Shown piece by piece: positions 8,993 through 18,303 of a DNA stretch of 64,000 nt; within the stretch, counting starts at the first letter, position 1, and each line of letters opens with the position of its first letter. The translations under genes and the position numbers were made by a program. Below the pieces are notes generated by a model. The model was not told the origin of the DNA. It saw only the letters and a list, made by a program, of their open reading frames with translations, and made no database searches. Source of the DNA: an uncultured Blautia sp. (lineage in GTDB: Bacteria > Bacillota > Clostridia > Lachnospirales > Lachnospiraceae); contig CAKRXU010000003.1 of NCBI GenBank assembly GCA_934424575.1, forward strand, positions 62,001-126,000, written 5' to 3'.

Positions 8993-9589
8993 ATGGATAT
9001 AAAAAACTGGAAAGAACATCCAAAAGTTCTGGAATTGAGAACAAAGCTGGAGGACCGTAAGATCCGTGGGATCCTGAGATGGGTCTTTCAGATTACAGTA
9101 ACACTGGTATTTGCAGCAGTTGTAGCATTGATGATGTTTCAGACTGTTACAATGCAGGAGAATTCCATGGAACCGACGATCTCTGTTGGCGACCGTTTCT
9201 TTGTTAACAAAGCAGTATACAGATTTTCTTCGCCAAAGAGAGGCGATCTGATCGTCTTTCGGACAAATGCCAGTGATGATGCGGCACTTCATATCCGAAG
9301 AGTCATTGGTCTCCCTGGAGAAACCGTACAGATTTCCAATGGCAGGATCCTGATCGATGGCAAAGAATATCAGGAGGCAAAGCAGTTCCCGGAGATCACA
9401 AACGCAGGACTTGCATCCAGCACCATCACTCTGGAATCCGGGGAATATTTTGTGCTGGGTGACAATCGAAACAACAGTGAAGACAGCCGATATGCCGATA
9501 TTGGAAATGTGAAGAAACGATATATCGTCGGTAAACTTTGGTTTACCTGTTCGCCATTCAGTAAGTTTGGATTTATGAAAAATGAGTAG
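8993..9589 (+). CDS. lepB: Signal peptidase I
   Basis: A 198-residue type I signal peptidase: a short cytoplasmic N-terminus, one membrane helix (about residues 29-50) and the extracellular catalytic domain. The nucleophile Ser lies in ENSMEPTI and the general-base Lys region is RRVIGLPGE; the GDNRNNSEDSR box is also present. It removes Sec and Tat signal peptides at the membrane surface. In-frame starts exist at 8960 and 8978, but 8960 falls inside the terminator stem; the ATG at 8993 has GGAGAG at the right distance. Confidence 0.94.
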   Translation: MDIKNWKEHPKVLELRTKLEDRKIRGILRWVFQITVTLVFAAVVALMMFQTVTMQENSMEPTISVGDRFFVNKAVYRFSSPKRGDLIVFRTNASDDAALHIRRVIGLPGETVQISNGRILIDGKEYQEAKQFPEITNAGLASSTITLESGEYFVLGDNRNNSEDSRYADIGNVKKRYIVGKLWFTCSPFSKFGFMKNE

Positions 9590-9644
9590 AAATATTTTCT
9601 GAAACTGACAATGGTGGCTTGAAGCAAGAAAGGTTAGGATAATT

Positions 9645-10502
9645 ATGAATATACAATGGTACCCTGGTCATATGACCAAGGCAAAAAGACAGATGCAGGA
9701 AGATTTGAAGCTGATCGATCTGATCATAGAGCTGGTAGATGCCAGAGTGCCGCTCTCCAGCAGGAATCCGGATATCGACCAGCTTGGACAGAACAAATCC
9801 CGTCTGATCCTTCTGAATAAGGCAGATCTCGCAGATGAGAGACAGAACGAAGCATGGAAGGAATATTTTCAGAGTAAGGGATTTTATGTAGTCAAGGTTG
9901 ATTCACGCAGCGGATCAGGAATGAAAATGATCCAGAACGTGATCCAGGAAGCCTGCAAAGAGAAGATCGAGCGTGACCGCAGAAGAGGGATCAAGAATCG
10001 TCCGATCCGTGCGATGGTAGCCGGAATCCCGAATGTCGGTAAATCCACATTTATCAATACTTTTGCCGGCAAAGCCTGCGCCAAGACCGGAAATAAGCCA
10101 GGCGTGACGAAGGGCAAGCAGTGGATCCGCCTGAACAAGAATGTCGAACTTCTGGACACCCCGGGAATCCTCTGGCCGAAATTTGAAGACCAGCTTGTGG
10201 GAATCCGTCTTGCATGTGTTGGTTCTATCAAGGATGATATCCTGAATATCGAGGAACTGGCTCTCTGGCTTCTCGAGAAACTGAAAAAGGATTATCCGGG
10301 AGCCCTTGAGAAACGATATGGGATTTCTGAGGAGGGGGCTCCACTTGAGACACTGGAGGCGATCGCCAGAACGAGAGGCTGCCTGAAACGTGGAGAAGAA
10401 CTGGACTATGTGAAGGCTTCCGGGCTGATCTTTGACGATTTCCGCGGAGGCAAGATCGGACGCATTACTTTGGAATGGGCAGGACAGCAGGAGAATAATT
10501 AA
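9645..10502 (+). CDS. ylqF: Ribosome biogenesis GTPase YlqF (RbgA)
   Basis: A 285-residue circularly permuted GTPase required for late 50S assembly in Bacillus. The order of GTPase motifs shows the permutation: NKAD (G4) at residues 58-61 comes before GIPNVGKST (G1, about 127-135) and DTPG (G3, about 171-174). A C-terminal helical domain binds rRNA. It ends in TAATG, overlapping the rnhB start, so the two are translationally coupled. Confidence 0.96.
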   Translation: MNIQWYPGHMTKAKRQMQEDLKLIDLIIELVDARVPLSSRNPDIDQLGQNKSRLILLNKADLADERQNEAWKEYFQSKGFYVVKVDSRSGSGMKMIQNVIQEACKEKIERDRRRGIKNRPIRAMVAGIPNVGKSTFINTFAGKACAKTGNKPGVTKGKQWIRLNKNVELLDTPGILWPKFEDQLVGIRLACVGSIKDDILNIEELALWLLEKLKKDYPGALEKRYGISEEGAPLETLEAIARTRGCLKRGEELDYVKASGLIFDDFRGGKIGRITLEWAGQQENN

Positions 10503-11257
10503 TGAAAAAGATAGGCGAGATCAAGGAAGAATTTGCCGCAGCCAGTGAAGGGCAGTGGGCAGATCTGTGTATAGCTTACGCGGAGGATCAGAGAAGCGGC
10601 GTACAGAAGATTATTTCTCAGTATCAGAAGAAATTGGAGAATCTTGAGAAGGAGAAACTCCGCATGGAGCAGATGATGCAGTATGAGCATGAATACGAGC
10701 ATCTGGGCTATCTCTGTGGTATCGATGAGGTTGGAAGGGGCCCGCTTGCAGGGCCGGTAGTTGCCTGTGCAGTGATCCTGCCGAAGGATCATGATATCCT
10801 TTATCTGAACGATTCCAAGAAACTGACAGCGCACAAGAGAGAAGAACTCTATGATGTCATCATGGAGAAAGCTGTCGCGGTAGGAATCGGTATGGCGAGT
10901 CCGCAGAGGATCGATGAGATCAACATTCTCCAGGCGACTTATGAGGCAATGCGGGAGGCAATCAGCAAGCTTAAAGTCACTCCACAGCTTCTTCTCAACG
11001 ATGCAGTGACGATTCCGCAGGTGACGATCCCGCAGGTTCCGATCATCAAAGGAGATGCCAAGAGCGCATCCATCGCGGCAGCCAGCATTGTGGCCAAGGT
11101 GACAAGGGACAGAATGATGGTTGAGTATGACAAGACTCTGCCGGGATATGGATTTGCTTCCAATAAGGGCTATGGCTCATCGGAGCATATTGAAGCGCTT
11201 AAGAAATATGGTCCGTCTCCGATACACAGAGCAAGTTTTATCACACACTTCGTATAA
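10502..11257 (+). CDS. rnhB: Ribonuclease HII
   Basis: A 251-residue enzyme that removes ribonucleotides from DNA. About 70 residues of N-terminal helical extension, typical of Firmicutes RNase HII, precede the catalytic domain with GIDEVGRGPLAGPVV (about 72-86), the DSKKLT motif and the C-terminal GYGSSEH. A small internal repeat (VTIPQVTIPQV) sits in the variable loop. Its start overlaps the ylqF stop. Confidence 0.96.
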   Translation: MKKIGEIKEEFAAASEGQWADLCIAYAEDQRSGVQKIISQYQKKLENLEKEKLRMEQMMQYEHEYEHLGYLCGIDEVGRGPLAGPVVACAVILPKDHDILYLNDSKKLTAHKREELYDVIMEKAVAVGIGMASPQRIDEINILQATYEAMREAISKLKVTPQLLLNDAVTIPQVTIPQVPIIKGDAKSASIAAASIVAKVTRDRMMVEYDKTLPGYGFASNKGYGSSEHIEALKKYGPSPIHRASFITHFV

Positions 11258-11308
11258 ATATAAATACCAAAGATACCGACACATAAAATAAGAAAAGAGC
11301 GGGCGCGT

Positions 11309-11659
11309 ATCAACAAACGTAAAGTAGGCAGTCGTCATGAAGAACAGGCGGCTGCCTTTCTGGAACAACGAGGATTGAAAATCCTTGAACATAATTTTTC
11401 CTGCCGGAGTGGCGAGATCGACCTGGTTGCAAAAGATGGCAGATATCTTGTTTTTGTAGAAGTAAAATACCGGGCGACAACGACTTCCGGAGAGGCGGCA
11501 GCAGCCGTAGACCTTAAGAAACAGCGTCGGATCAGCCGGGCGGCGCAGTTTTATCTGCTCCGTTATGGATATGGGGAACCTCCATGCAGATTTGATGTGG
11601 TGGCAATTGACGGAGATGAGATCCAGTGGATCAGAAATGCATTTGATTACTGCGGATAA
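11309..11659 (+). CDS. YraN family (UPF0102) endonuclease-like protein, non-canonical start
   Basis: A protein of about 116 residues with the UPF0102 core: GSRHEEQAAAFL, N-F-x4-GEIDLV, FVEVKYR (restriction-endonuclease-like fold), and a C-terminal RFDVVAI. The family usually follows rnhB, as here. No in-frame ATG precedes this core: the first TTG (11375) falls inside the conserved domain and would delete the GxxxE helix. The reading frame is open upstream, and the best alignment to the family's usual N-terminus (MNKRKVGS...) places the start on the ATC at 11309. Either an ATC start is used or the gene has lost its start codon. Function in the family is not settled. Confidence 0.7.
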   Translation: MNKRKVGSRHEEQAAAFLEQRGLKILEHNFSCRSGEIDLVAKDGRYLVFVEVKYRATTTSGEAAAAVDLKKQRRISRAAQFYLLRYGYGEPPCRFDVVAIDGDEIQWIRNAFDYCG

Positions 11660-11679
11660 AATGCAGAGAGGAGTACACG

Positions 11680-12531
11680 ATGATAAAGATAAAATGGAAT
11701 CAGGAAAACGAATCCAGAATGCATGTAAATACAAGAGAAGGTGTAACGTATCTCACCTATCCGGAATTTGACAGACTGCCGGGATTTGTGCATGCATTCA
11801 GCACCAGACTTGGCGGTGTCAGTGAGGGAATCTATTCTTCTATGAACTTAAGCTTTACAAGAGGCGACAAGGATGAGGCGGTAAGAGAAAATTATCGCAG
11901 ACTGGCAGACGCAGTCGGCTTCAGGATGGAAGATATCGTAACTTCCGACCAGACACATACGGCAAATGTGCGCCTTGTTACAGAAGAAGACCGCGGAAAC
12001 GGCATTACGAAATCAAGACCGTACACAGACGTGGATGGGATGATCACCAATGTACCGGGGCTGGTTCTTGCGACATTTTACGCGGATTGTGTGCCTCTGT
12101 ATTTTATCGATCCGGTGCACCGCGCGATCGGACTTTCTCATTCCGGATGGAGAGGAACCGTGGCAAAGATCGGAGAGGTCACAGTTCAAAGAATGAAGGA
12201 AGAATTCGGCTCTGACCCGTCGGAAATCTACGGCGCAGTCGGCCCATCCATCTGCCAGGACTGTTATGAGGTGAGTGAAGACGTGATCGAACAGTTCCGC
12301 GCTGCTTTCCCGGAAGACAAGTGGGATGCCCTGTTTTATGGCAAGCCGGATGACAAATACCAGCTGGATCTCTGGGAGGCAAATCACCAGATCATGCTGG
12401 GAGCAGGTCTGAAAGAGGAACATATTTCCATGCCAAATCTGTGCACTTGCTGTAATCCGGAATTCCTTTTTTCTCACAGGGCTTCCCATGGCAGGAGAGG
12501 AAACCTCGGAGCGTTTCTGGGGATCCGCTGA
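11680..12531 (+). CDS. pgeF: Peptidoglycan editing factor PgeF (YfiH, multicopper-oxidase-like)
   Basis: A 283-residue protein of the YfiH/DUF152 family. The metal and active-site region is visible: ADCVPLYF, GLSHSGWRGT, CQDCYEV and the C-terminal CTCCNPEFLFSHRA. Family members have been described as purine-nucleoside phosphorylases/laccases and as removers of mis-incorporated residues in peptidoglycan precursors; which activity applies here cannot be told. The ATG follows GAGGAG. It is last in the ylqF-rnhB-yraN run. Confidence 0.9.
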   Translation: MIKIKWNQENESRMHVNTREGVTYLTYPEFDRLPGFVHAFSTRLGGVSEGIYSSMNLSFTRGDKDEAVRENYRRLADAVGFRMEDIVTSDQTHTANVRLVTEEDRGNGITKSRPYTDVDGMITNVPGLVLATFYADCVPLYFIDPVHRAIGLSHSGWRGTVAKIGEVTVQRMKEEFGSDPSEIYGAVGPSICQDCYEVSEDVIEQFRAAFPEDKWDALFYGKPDDKYQLDLWEANHQIMLGAGLKEEHISMPNLCTCCNPEFLFSHRASHGRRGNLGAFLGIR

Positions 12532-12554
12532 TAAGATACAACTGCACAGGCAAT

Positions 12555-12594
12555 AAAAACGGGCTGCATACAGTGCAAAAACTGTATGCAGCCC
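12555..12594 (-). terminator. Terminator of prs
   Basis: A perfect 14-bp stem GGGCTGCATACAGT/ACTGTATGCAGCCC (12561-12594). On the minus strand it is followed by GTTTTTATT, so it terminates the reverse gene prs. Confidence 0.85.
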
Positions 12595-12617
12595 ATACTA
12601 TACATGAATTGAGAAAA

Positions 12618-13790
12618 TCAGCGTTTTTCTACTTTTTCCATCAGCTCCATGATCTTTTCGTTGCTGGAACGAACTTTCTCTACAGATAAGTCATGGTTGA
12701 TGATGTCCATGATACTTGCAAGGTATTTGCTCATGTTTGCTTCGACGTAATATGGTCTCGTGAGCAGTTCAGGATCACGGTAGTTCAGGTTGGTGGTGAT
12801 AACCTTGTCGATCCAGCCTTTCTCATAGTATTCATCGAATTTCTTGAGACCGTCTGTGAACAGACCGTAAGTAGTACAGATGAAGACACGCTTTGCTTTA
12901 CGTTCCTTGATCTGCTTGGCAACATCGAGCATACTCTCTCCGGAAGAAATCATATCGTCGATGATGACAACATCCTTGCCCTCTACGGAATCTCCGAGGA
13001 ATTCATGGGCAACGATCGGGTTCTTGCCGTTGACAACGGTAGAATAATCACGACGTTTGTAGAACATACCCATATCAACACCGAGGATGTTAGAGAAATA
13101 TACTGCTCGTGACATCGCACCCTCATCCGGGCTGATGATCATCAGATGATCGTTGTCAAGCTTGAAGTCCTTGACTTCCTTAACCAGTGCTTTGAGGAAC
13201 TGATAAGTCGGGAAGAAGTTATCAAATCCGTTGAGCGGGATGGAGTTCTGTACACGTGGGTCATGTGCGTCAAAAGTGATAAAGTTGGAAACACCCATAT
13301 CGCTTAATTCCTTGAGCATCAGTGCACAGTCAAGAGATTCTCTCTTGGTACGGCGGTGCTGGCGTCCTTCGTAAAGGAATGGCATGATGACATTGATACG
13401 ATGAGCTTTACCGGTAGCTGCGGAGATGATCCTCTTAAGATCCTGATAATGGTTATCCGGTGACATGTGGTTCTCATGACCGCATACGGTGTAAGTTTCT
13501 GTGTAGTTGGTGATATCCACCATGATAAAGAGATCGGCACCACGTACAGATTCCTTAATATATCCCTTACCTTCACCAGTACCGAAGCGAACACATTCGC
13601 ATTCAACAAGGAAAGAAGGAAGGCTGTATCCCTGTGGTACAGTGCTTGGCTTCTTCTTTGCTACAAGTTCTTTACGGAATTTTACAAGTTTCTTGTCCAC
13701 CTCTTTTGCAAGATCCTGGCATCCGGCAAGCGCTGCAATGCGGATGGGAGCAACCGGGGTCGCTTTTTCAAGTAACTCTATATTTGGCAT
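12618..13790 (-). CDS. prs: Ribose-phosphate pyrophosphokinase
   Basis: A 390-residue PRPP synthetase, making phosphoribosyl pyrophosphate from ribose 5-phosphate and ATP for nucleotide, His and Trp synthesis. Two phosphoribosyltransferase-like domains are present; the PRPP-binding signature VVIIDDMISSGES lies near residues 273-285, and the flexible-loop and ATP region YEGRQHRRTKRES near 144-156. It is longer than the classic enzyme of about 315 residues, with extra sequence at the N-terminus and in the middle, a variant seen in Lachnospiraceae. AGGAGGAATA precedes the ATG. It is transcribed divergently from the DUF512 gene. Confidence 0.93.
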   Translation of the reverse strand: MPNIELLEKATPVAPIRIAALAGCQDLAKEVDKKLVKFRKELVAKKKPSTVPQGYSLPSFLVECECVRFGTGEGKGYIKESVRGADLFIMVDITNYTETYTVCGHENHMSPDNHYQDLKRIISAATGKAHRINVIMPFLYEGRQHRRTKRESLDCALMLKELSDMGVSNFITFDAHDPRVQNSIPLNGFDNFFPTYQFLKALVKEVKDFKLDNDHLMIISPDEGAMSRAVYFSNILGVDMGMFYKRRDYSTVVNGKNPIVAHEFLGDSVEGKDVVIIDDMISSGESMLDVAKQIKERKAKRVFICTTYGLFTDGLKKFDEYYEKGWIDKVITTNLNYRDPELLTRPYYVEANMSKYLASIMDIINHDLSVEKVRSSNEKIMELMEKVEKR

Positions 13791-13834
13791 GTTATTCCTC
13801 CTAGGTATAGTTTTTCAAACTGAGTCCTATTACA

Positions 13835-13863
13835 TTTATAACATTTGACCTAAATCTCGTCAA
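13835..13863 (-). promoter_or_regulatory. Promoter of prs
   Basis: On the minus strand TTGACG (13863-13858), 17-bp spacer, TATAAA (13840-13835). Confidence 0.75.
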
Positions 13864-13871
13864 GGAATTTA

Positions 13872-13900
13872 TTGATTTTTACTTTTGAAATTGTTATGAT
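13872..13900 (+). promoter_or_regulatory. Promoter of the DUF512-der-plsY-gpsA operon
   Basis: TTGATT (13872-13877), 17-bp spacer, TATGAT (13895-13900). It lies just upstream of the divergent prs promoter, back to back. Confidence 0.72.
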
Positions 13901-13956
13901 ATAGTAGTCCGGGTATGGACGAAGGCATGCCCGAATGTATAAAAGAAAGGAATACC

Positions 13957-15339
13957 ATGAAAAAAAAGAAACATAAGATTTCCAAAGTTCTTCCTGGAAG
14001 CATTGGCGAGGAGCTGGAGCTGGAGCCGGGAGATGTGCTGGCAGAGATCAATCATCAGCCGGTGGAGGATGTTTTTGATTACCGTTATCTGATGAACGAT
14101 GAATATATAGAACTTCTTATAGAGAAAGCCAACGGAGAGATCTGGGAGCTGGAAGTAGAGAAGGATTATGATGAGGATCTGGGAATAGAGTTTGAGAATG
14201 GTCTGATGGATGATTACCGTTCCTGCAGTAATCATTGCATGTTCTGCTTTATCGATCAGATGCCCCCGGGAATGAGAGAGACTCTTTATTTTAAGGATGA
14301 TGATTCCAGGCTTTCTTTCCTGCAGGGAAACTATGTGACATTGACGAATATGAGTCAGGAGGATATTCAAAGGGTGATCAAATATCACCTGTCTCCAATC
14401 AATGTTTCTTTCCAGGCAATGAACCCCAAGCTTCGCTGCAAGATGCTCCACAACCGTTTTGCGGGAGATGCCCTCAAGAAAGTGGATCAGCTTTACGAGG
14501 CGGGGATCACCATGAACGGACAGATCGTTCTGTGTAAGGGAGTCAACGACGGTGAGGAGCTGGAGTACAGCCTGGAGAAGCTTTCTGCATATGCACCGGT
14601 CCTTCAGAGCGTGTCCGTGGTTCCGGTAGGTCTGACGAAATTCCGCGACGGACTTTATCCATTGGAGAGTTTTGAGAGAGAGGATGCGATCAAAGTCCTC
14701 GAGCAGATTCACCGCTGGCAGCGCAAGATGTACAAAGAACATGGAATCCATTTCATCCATGCTTCTGATGAGTGGTATATTCTTGCGGGACTGGAACTTC
14801 CGGAGGAGGAGCGTTATGATGGTTATCTTCAGCTTGAGAACGGTGTGGGAATGCTGAGACTTCTGGATACAGAAGTCAGACTGGCCGTCGAGAAACGCAC
14901 GGGAGATGACAAACCGAGATCCATTACCGTTGCGACTGGTAAGCTGGCAGCACCTTATATCGAGAAATGTCTGGAACGGATTTCCACGAAATATCCGAAT
15001 CTTGAGTATGAAGTGATCACGATCAAAAACAATTTCTTCGGCGAAAAGATCACAGTTTCCGGACTGATCACAGGAACCGATCTGAGAGAACAACTTTCAA
15101 ACCGCAAACTGGGTGAGAGGGTCCTGATCCCATGCAATATGCTCCGGAGCGGCGAGAATGTTTTTCTGGATGATCTGACTGTAGAGGATGTCTCAGAGGC
15201 AATTGGAAGAGAAATCGTAATCGTAGAGGAAGACGGGGAAGATCTGGTATCTTCTGTACTGGACCCCGTTCAGAATAAAAAACAGATAAGGAGACAAATG
15301 TATGAGCAAACCAGTAGTAGCAATAGTGGGCAGGCCTAA
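13957..15339 (+). CDS. DUF512 family radical SAM protein with PDZ-like domain
   Basis: A 460-residue protein. The N-terminus (about 7-70) is PDZ-like (LEPGDVLAEINHQPV), followed by a radical-SAM-type Cys motif C-x3-C-x2-C at Cys90, Cys94 and Cys97, and the DUF512 C-terminal domain. Members are widespread in Clostridia, often next to der; the reaction is unknown. The frame is open from 13915 but AAAGGAA precedes the ATG at 13957. Its 3' end overlaps der by 38 bp, so the two are co-transcribed and probably translationally coupled. Confidence 0.88.
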   Translation: MKKKKHKISKVLPGSIGEELELEPGDVLAEINHQPVEDVFDYRYLMNDEYIELLIEKANGEIWELEVEKDYDEDLGIEFENGLMDDYRSCSNHCMFCFIDQMPPGMRETLYFKDDDSRLSFLQGNYVTLTNMSQEDIQRVIKYHLSPINVSFQAMNPKLRCKMLHNRFAGDALKKVDQLYEAGITMNGQIVLCKGVNDGEELEYSLEKLSAYAPVLQSVSVVPVGLTKFRDGLYPLESFEREDAIKVLEQIHRWQRKMYKEHGIHFIHASDEWYILAGLELPEEERYDGYLQLENGVGMLRLLDTEVRLAVEKRTGDDKPRSITVATGKLAAPYIEKCLERISTKYPNLEYEVITIKNNFFGEKITVSGLITGTDLREQLSNRKLGERVLIPCNMLRSGENVFLDDLTVEDVSEAIGREIVIVEEDGEDLVSSVLDPVQNKKQIRRQMYEQTSSSNSGQA

Positions 15340-16627
15340 CGTCGGCAAATCCACGTTGTTTAACGCCCTGGCAGGCGAGATGATATCTATTGTAAAAGAT
15401 ACACCGGGTGTGACCCGTGACAGAATCTATGCAGATGTGACATGGCTGGACAAATCCTTTACCATGATCGATACCGGCGGAATCGAGCCGGACAGTGGTG
15501 ACATCATTCTTTCTCAGATGAGAGAGCAGGCGCAGATCGCGATTGATACCGCTGATGTTATCGTATTTATTACAGATGTACAGCAGGGTCTTGTGGATTC
15601 TGATGCGAAGGTTGCAGACATGCTGCGCCGCAGCCAGAAGCCGGTCATTCTTGTTGTAAACAAAGTAGACAGCGTTCAGAAATATATGATGGACGTTTAT
15701 GAATTCTATAATCTGGGAATCGGAGAACCGGTACCGATTTCAGCAGCCAACCGCACCGGACTTGGTGATATGCTGGATGAGATCGTCAAGGAATTTCCTG
15801 AGGATCTTGATACAGAGGAGGAAGATGATATCCCGAAGATCGCCGTTGTAGGTAAACCGAATGTCGGCAAATCTTCTCTTATCAACCGCCTTCTCGGCGA
15901 GGATCGTGTGATCGTATCCGATATCGCGGGAACCACGAGAGATGCCGTTGATGCCAAAGTCAAATGGCAGGGCAAGGAATACATCTTCATCGATACCGCC
16001 GGACTTCGCCGCAAAGGCAAGATCAAAGAAGAGATCGAGCGTTACAGCGTGATCCGTACTGTGACTGCAGTAGAGCGTGCACATGTTGTCGTGATCGTGA
16101 TCGACGCGACAGAGGGTGTTACCGAACAGGATGCCAAGATCGCCGGAATCGCACATGAGCGCGGCAAGGGCGTTATCATCGCAGTCAATAAATGGGATGC
16201 CGTTGAGAAGGACGACAAGACCATCTACAAACACACAAACCGCATCAGAGAAGTGCTGGCATATATGCCGTACGCAGAGCTTGTATTTATCTCTGCCAAG
16301 ACAGGGCAGCGTCTGCCGAAGCTTTTTGAGACCATTGATGCTGTTATTGAGAACCAGACACTTCGTATCCAGACCGGTGTTCTCAATGAGATCCTCGCAG
16401 AAGCTGTTGCCATGCAGCAGCCGCCGTCTGACCGTGGCAAGCGTCTCAAGATCTTCTATATGACTCAGGTTGGAGTGCGCCCGCCGACATTCGTTATCTT
16501 TGTAAACGACAAAGAACTGATGCATTTCTCCTACACCCGTTATATTGAGAACAAGGTAAGGGATGCATTCGGTTTCCGCGGCACACCGCTGAAATTTATT
16601 ATCCGTGAACGCGGGGAAAAGAGTTGA
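15302..16627 (+). CDS. der: Ribosome biogenesis GTPase Der (EngA)
   Basis: A 441-residue double GTPase essential for 50S assembly. The first G domain has GRPNVGKST (residues 10-18), DTGGIE and NKVD; the second has GKPNVGKSS (around 184-192), DTAG and NKWD; a KH-like domain ends the protein. The ATG follows AAGGAGACAA and lies within the end of the preceding gene. The plsY and gpsA genes follow directly, the standard Clostridia order. Confidence 0.97.
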   Translation: MSKPVVAIVGRPNVGKSTLFNALAGEMISIVKDTPGVTRDRIYADVTWLDKSFTMIDTGGIEPDSGDIILSQMREQAQIAIDTADVIVFITDVQQGLVDSDAKVADMLRRSQKPVILVVNKVDSVQKYMMDVYEFYNLGIGEPVPISAANRTGLGDMLDEIVKEFPEDLDTEEEDDIPKIAVVGKPNVGKSSLINRLLGEDRVIVSDIAGTTRDAVDAKVKWQGKEYIFIDTAGLRRKGKIKEEIERYSVIRTVTAVERAHVVVIVIDATEGVTEQDAKIAGIAHERGKGVIIAVNKWDAVEKDDKTIYKHTNRIREVLAYMPYAELVFISAKTGQRLPKLFETIDAVIENQTLRIQTGVLNEILAEAVAMQQPPSDRGKRLKIFYMTQVGVRPPTFVIFVNDKELMHFSYTRYIENKVRDAFGFRGTPLKFIIRERGEKS

Positions 16628-16632
16628 ATGAA

Positions 16633-17283
16633 ATGACTGAACGTTTGATATGCCTTCTGGTCGGTTATGTTTTTGGACTGTTTCAGACTTCTTATATTAT
16701 TGGAAAGATGCATAAGACAGATATCCGTGAACATGGAAGCGGCAATGCAGGAACCACCAATGCCCTGCGTACGTTTGGCAAAAAAGCCGGCGCGATGACG
16801 CTTCTTGGCGACTGCCTCAAATGCGTGCTTGCGATCGTGGCCGTGCGCCTGATCTTCCGTAACTCTGCCGCTGATGCCATGCCTCTGCTTGCAATCTATG
16901 CGGCAGCAGGCTGCGTCCTTGGACATAACTTTCCGATCAACCTTGGATTCCGCGGCGGAAAGGGGATCGCGGCATCTGTTGGATTTCTGATTGCTTTTGA
17001 CTGGAGACTTTTTGTCCTCTGTGCGATCGTGTTCTTTGTGATCTTTTTCCTGACACATTATGTTTCACTGTGTTCTTTGAGCTGCTATATGGTTGCACTG
17101 ATCGCACTGATCGTGCGCGGCGAGCATGGCGCCTACGGGATGGACAGACCACACACCCTGGAGATGTACGGGGTGATGGCGTTCCTGACCTGCCTTGCAT
17201 TCTGGAGACACAGAGCCAATATCGTAAGACTGGCACACGGAGAAGAAAACAAAGTACTTGTCGGAAAATCAAAGAAAGGTTAA
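16633..17283 (+). CDS. plsY: Acyl-phosphate:glycerol-3-phosphate acyltransferase PlsY
   Basis: A 216-residue polytopic membrane enzyme that acylates glycerol 3-phosphate in the first committed step of phospholipid synthesis. The family motifs are HGSGNAGTTNALR (about residues 33-45), GHNFPINLGFRGGKG (about 97-111) and a more variable third motif. An in-frame TTG at 16624 overlaps the der stop; I prefer the ATG at 16633. The enzyme following it makes its substrate. Confidence 0.94.
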   Translation: MTERLICLLVGYVFGLFQTSYIIGKMHKTDIREHGSGNAGTTNALRTFGKKAGAMTLLGDCLKCVLAIVAVRLIFRNSAADAMPLLAIYAAAGCVLGHNFPINLGFRGGKGIAASVGFLIAFDWRLFVLCAIVFFVIFFLTHYVSLCSLSCYMVALIALIVRGEHGAYGMDRPHTLEMYGVMAFLTCLAFWRHRANIVRLAHGEENKVLVGKSKKG

Positions 17284-17295
17284 AAGGTAGCATAT

Positions 17296-18303
17296 ATGGC
17301 AAAAATCAGTGTACTGGGAGCGGGAAGCTGGGGAACTGCACTTTCAGTCCTTCTGAGCAATAACGGGCATGAGGTTCGTCTCTGGTCCAGATTTCAGGAG
17401 GAAGTAGATGCCCTCAAAGAAACGAGAGAACTTACTTCCAAACTGCCGGGAGTACATATCCCGGAGAATATCGATCTTACTGCAGACATGAAAAGCTGCG
17501 TGGAGACTGCAGAAGTGATCGTTCTGGCTGTGCCGTCCCCGTATGTCAGAAGCACATCGAAATTAATGGCACCTGATGTTAGGGAAGGACAGATCATTGT
17601 CAATGTTGCCAAGGGAATCGAAGAAAAGACACTGATGACCATGACAGATATCATCAGCGAAGAGATCCCGGCAGCAGGCGTCTACGTACTTTCCGGACCG
17701 AGCCATGCAGAAGAAGTGGGAAGAGGGCTTCCGACGACCTGCGTGATCAGCGGTCCGAAGAGAGAGACTGCAGAGTACCTTCAGGGGATTTTTACAAGTC
17801 CTGTATTCCGTGTCTATACGACACCGGATACGCTCGGCGTAGAGCTTGGAGGTTCTCTCAAGAACGTGATCGCACTTGCAGCAGGAACCGCAGACGGACT
17901 TGGATATGGAGACAATACCAAGGCGGCTCTGATTACACGAGGGATTGCGGAGATCGCACGTCTCGGAACGAAGATGGGCGCCAGCGTGGAGACTTTTGGC
18001 GGGCTTTCCGGGATTGGAGATCTGATCGTAACCTGCGCGAGTGTCCACAGCCGTAACCGCAAGGCCGGCTATCTGATCGGTAAGGGATATACGATGCAGC
18101 AGGCAATGGATGAAGTTCAGATGGTTGTCGAGGGCGTTTATTCCGCCAAGGCAGCCAAGAGCCTTGCTGAGAAATACGAAGTAGAGATGCCGATCATCAT
18201 GGAAGTCAACAAAGTCCTGTTTGAGGACAAACCGGCAGCCGACGCCGTAAGAGACCTGATGCTCCGTGACAAAAAAGTAGAAACGCCGATGCTCCCATGG
18301 TAA
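17296..18303 (+). CDS. gpsA: Glycerol-3-phosphate dehydrogenase [NAD(P)+]
   Basis: A 335-residue dehydrogenase forming sn-glycerol 3-phosphate from dihydroxyacetone phosphate. The Rossmann motif GAGSWGTAL is at residues 8-16; the catalytic Lys region is LKNVIALAAG with GLGYGDNTKAALITRG. It supplies PlsY, the gene 12 bp upstream. The last codons overlap the MATE gene start by seven bases. Confidence 0.97.
   Translation: MAKISVLGAGSWGTALSVLLSNNGHEVRLWSRFQEEVDALKETRELTSKLPGVHIPENIDLTADMKSCVETAEVIVLAVPSPYVRSTSKLMAPDVREGQIIVNVAKGIEEKTLMTMTDIISEEIPAAGVYVLSGPSHAEEVGRGLPTTCVISGPKRETAEYLQGIFTSPVFRVYTTPDTLGVELGGSLKNVIALAAGTADGLGYGDNTKAALITRGIAEIARLGTKMGASVETFGGLSGIGDLIVTCASVHSRNRKAGYLIGKGYTMQQAMDEVQMVVEGVYSAKAAKSLAEKYEVEMPIIMEVNKVLFEDKPAADAVRDLMLRDKKVETPMLPW

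Noticed and set aside
13894..15093. A reverse frame of about 400 codons opposite the DUF512 gene
   Set aside because: The forward frame has a promoter, ribosome binding site and radical-SAM motif; the reverse frame has none of these.
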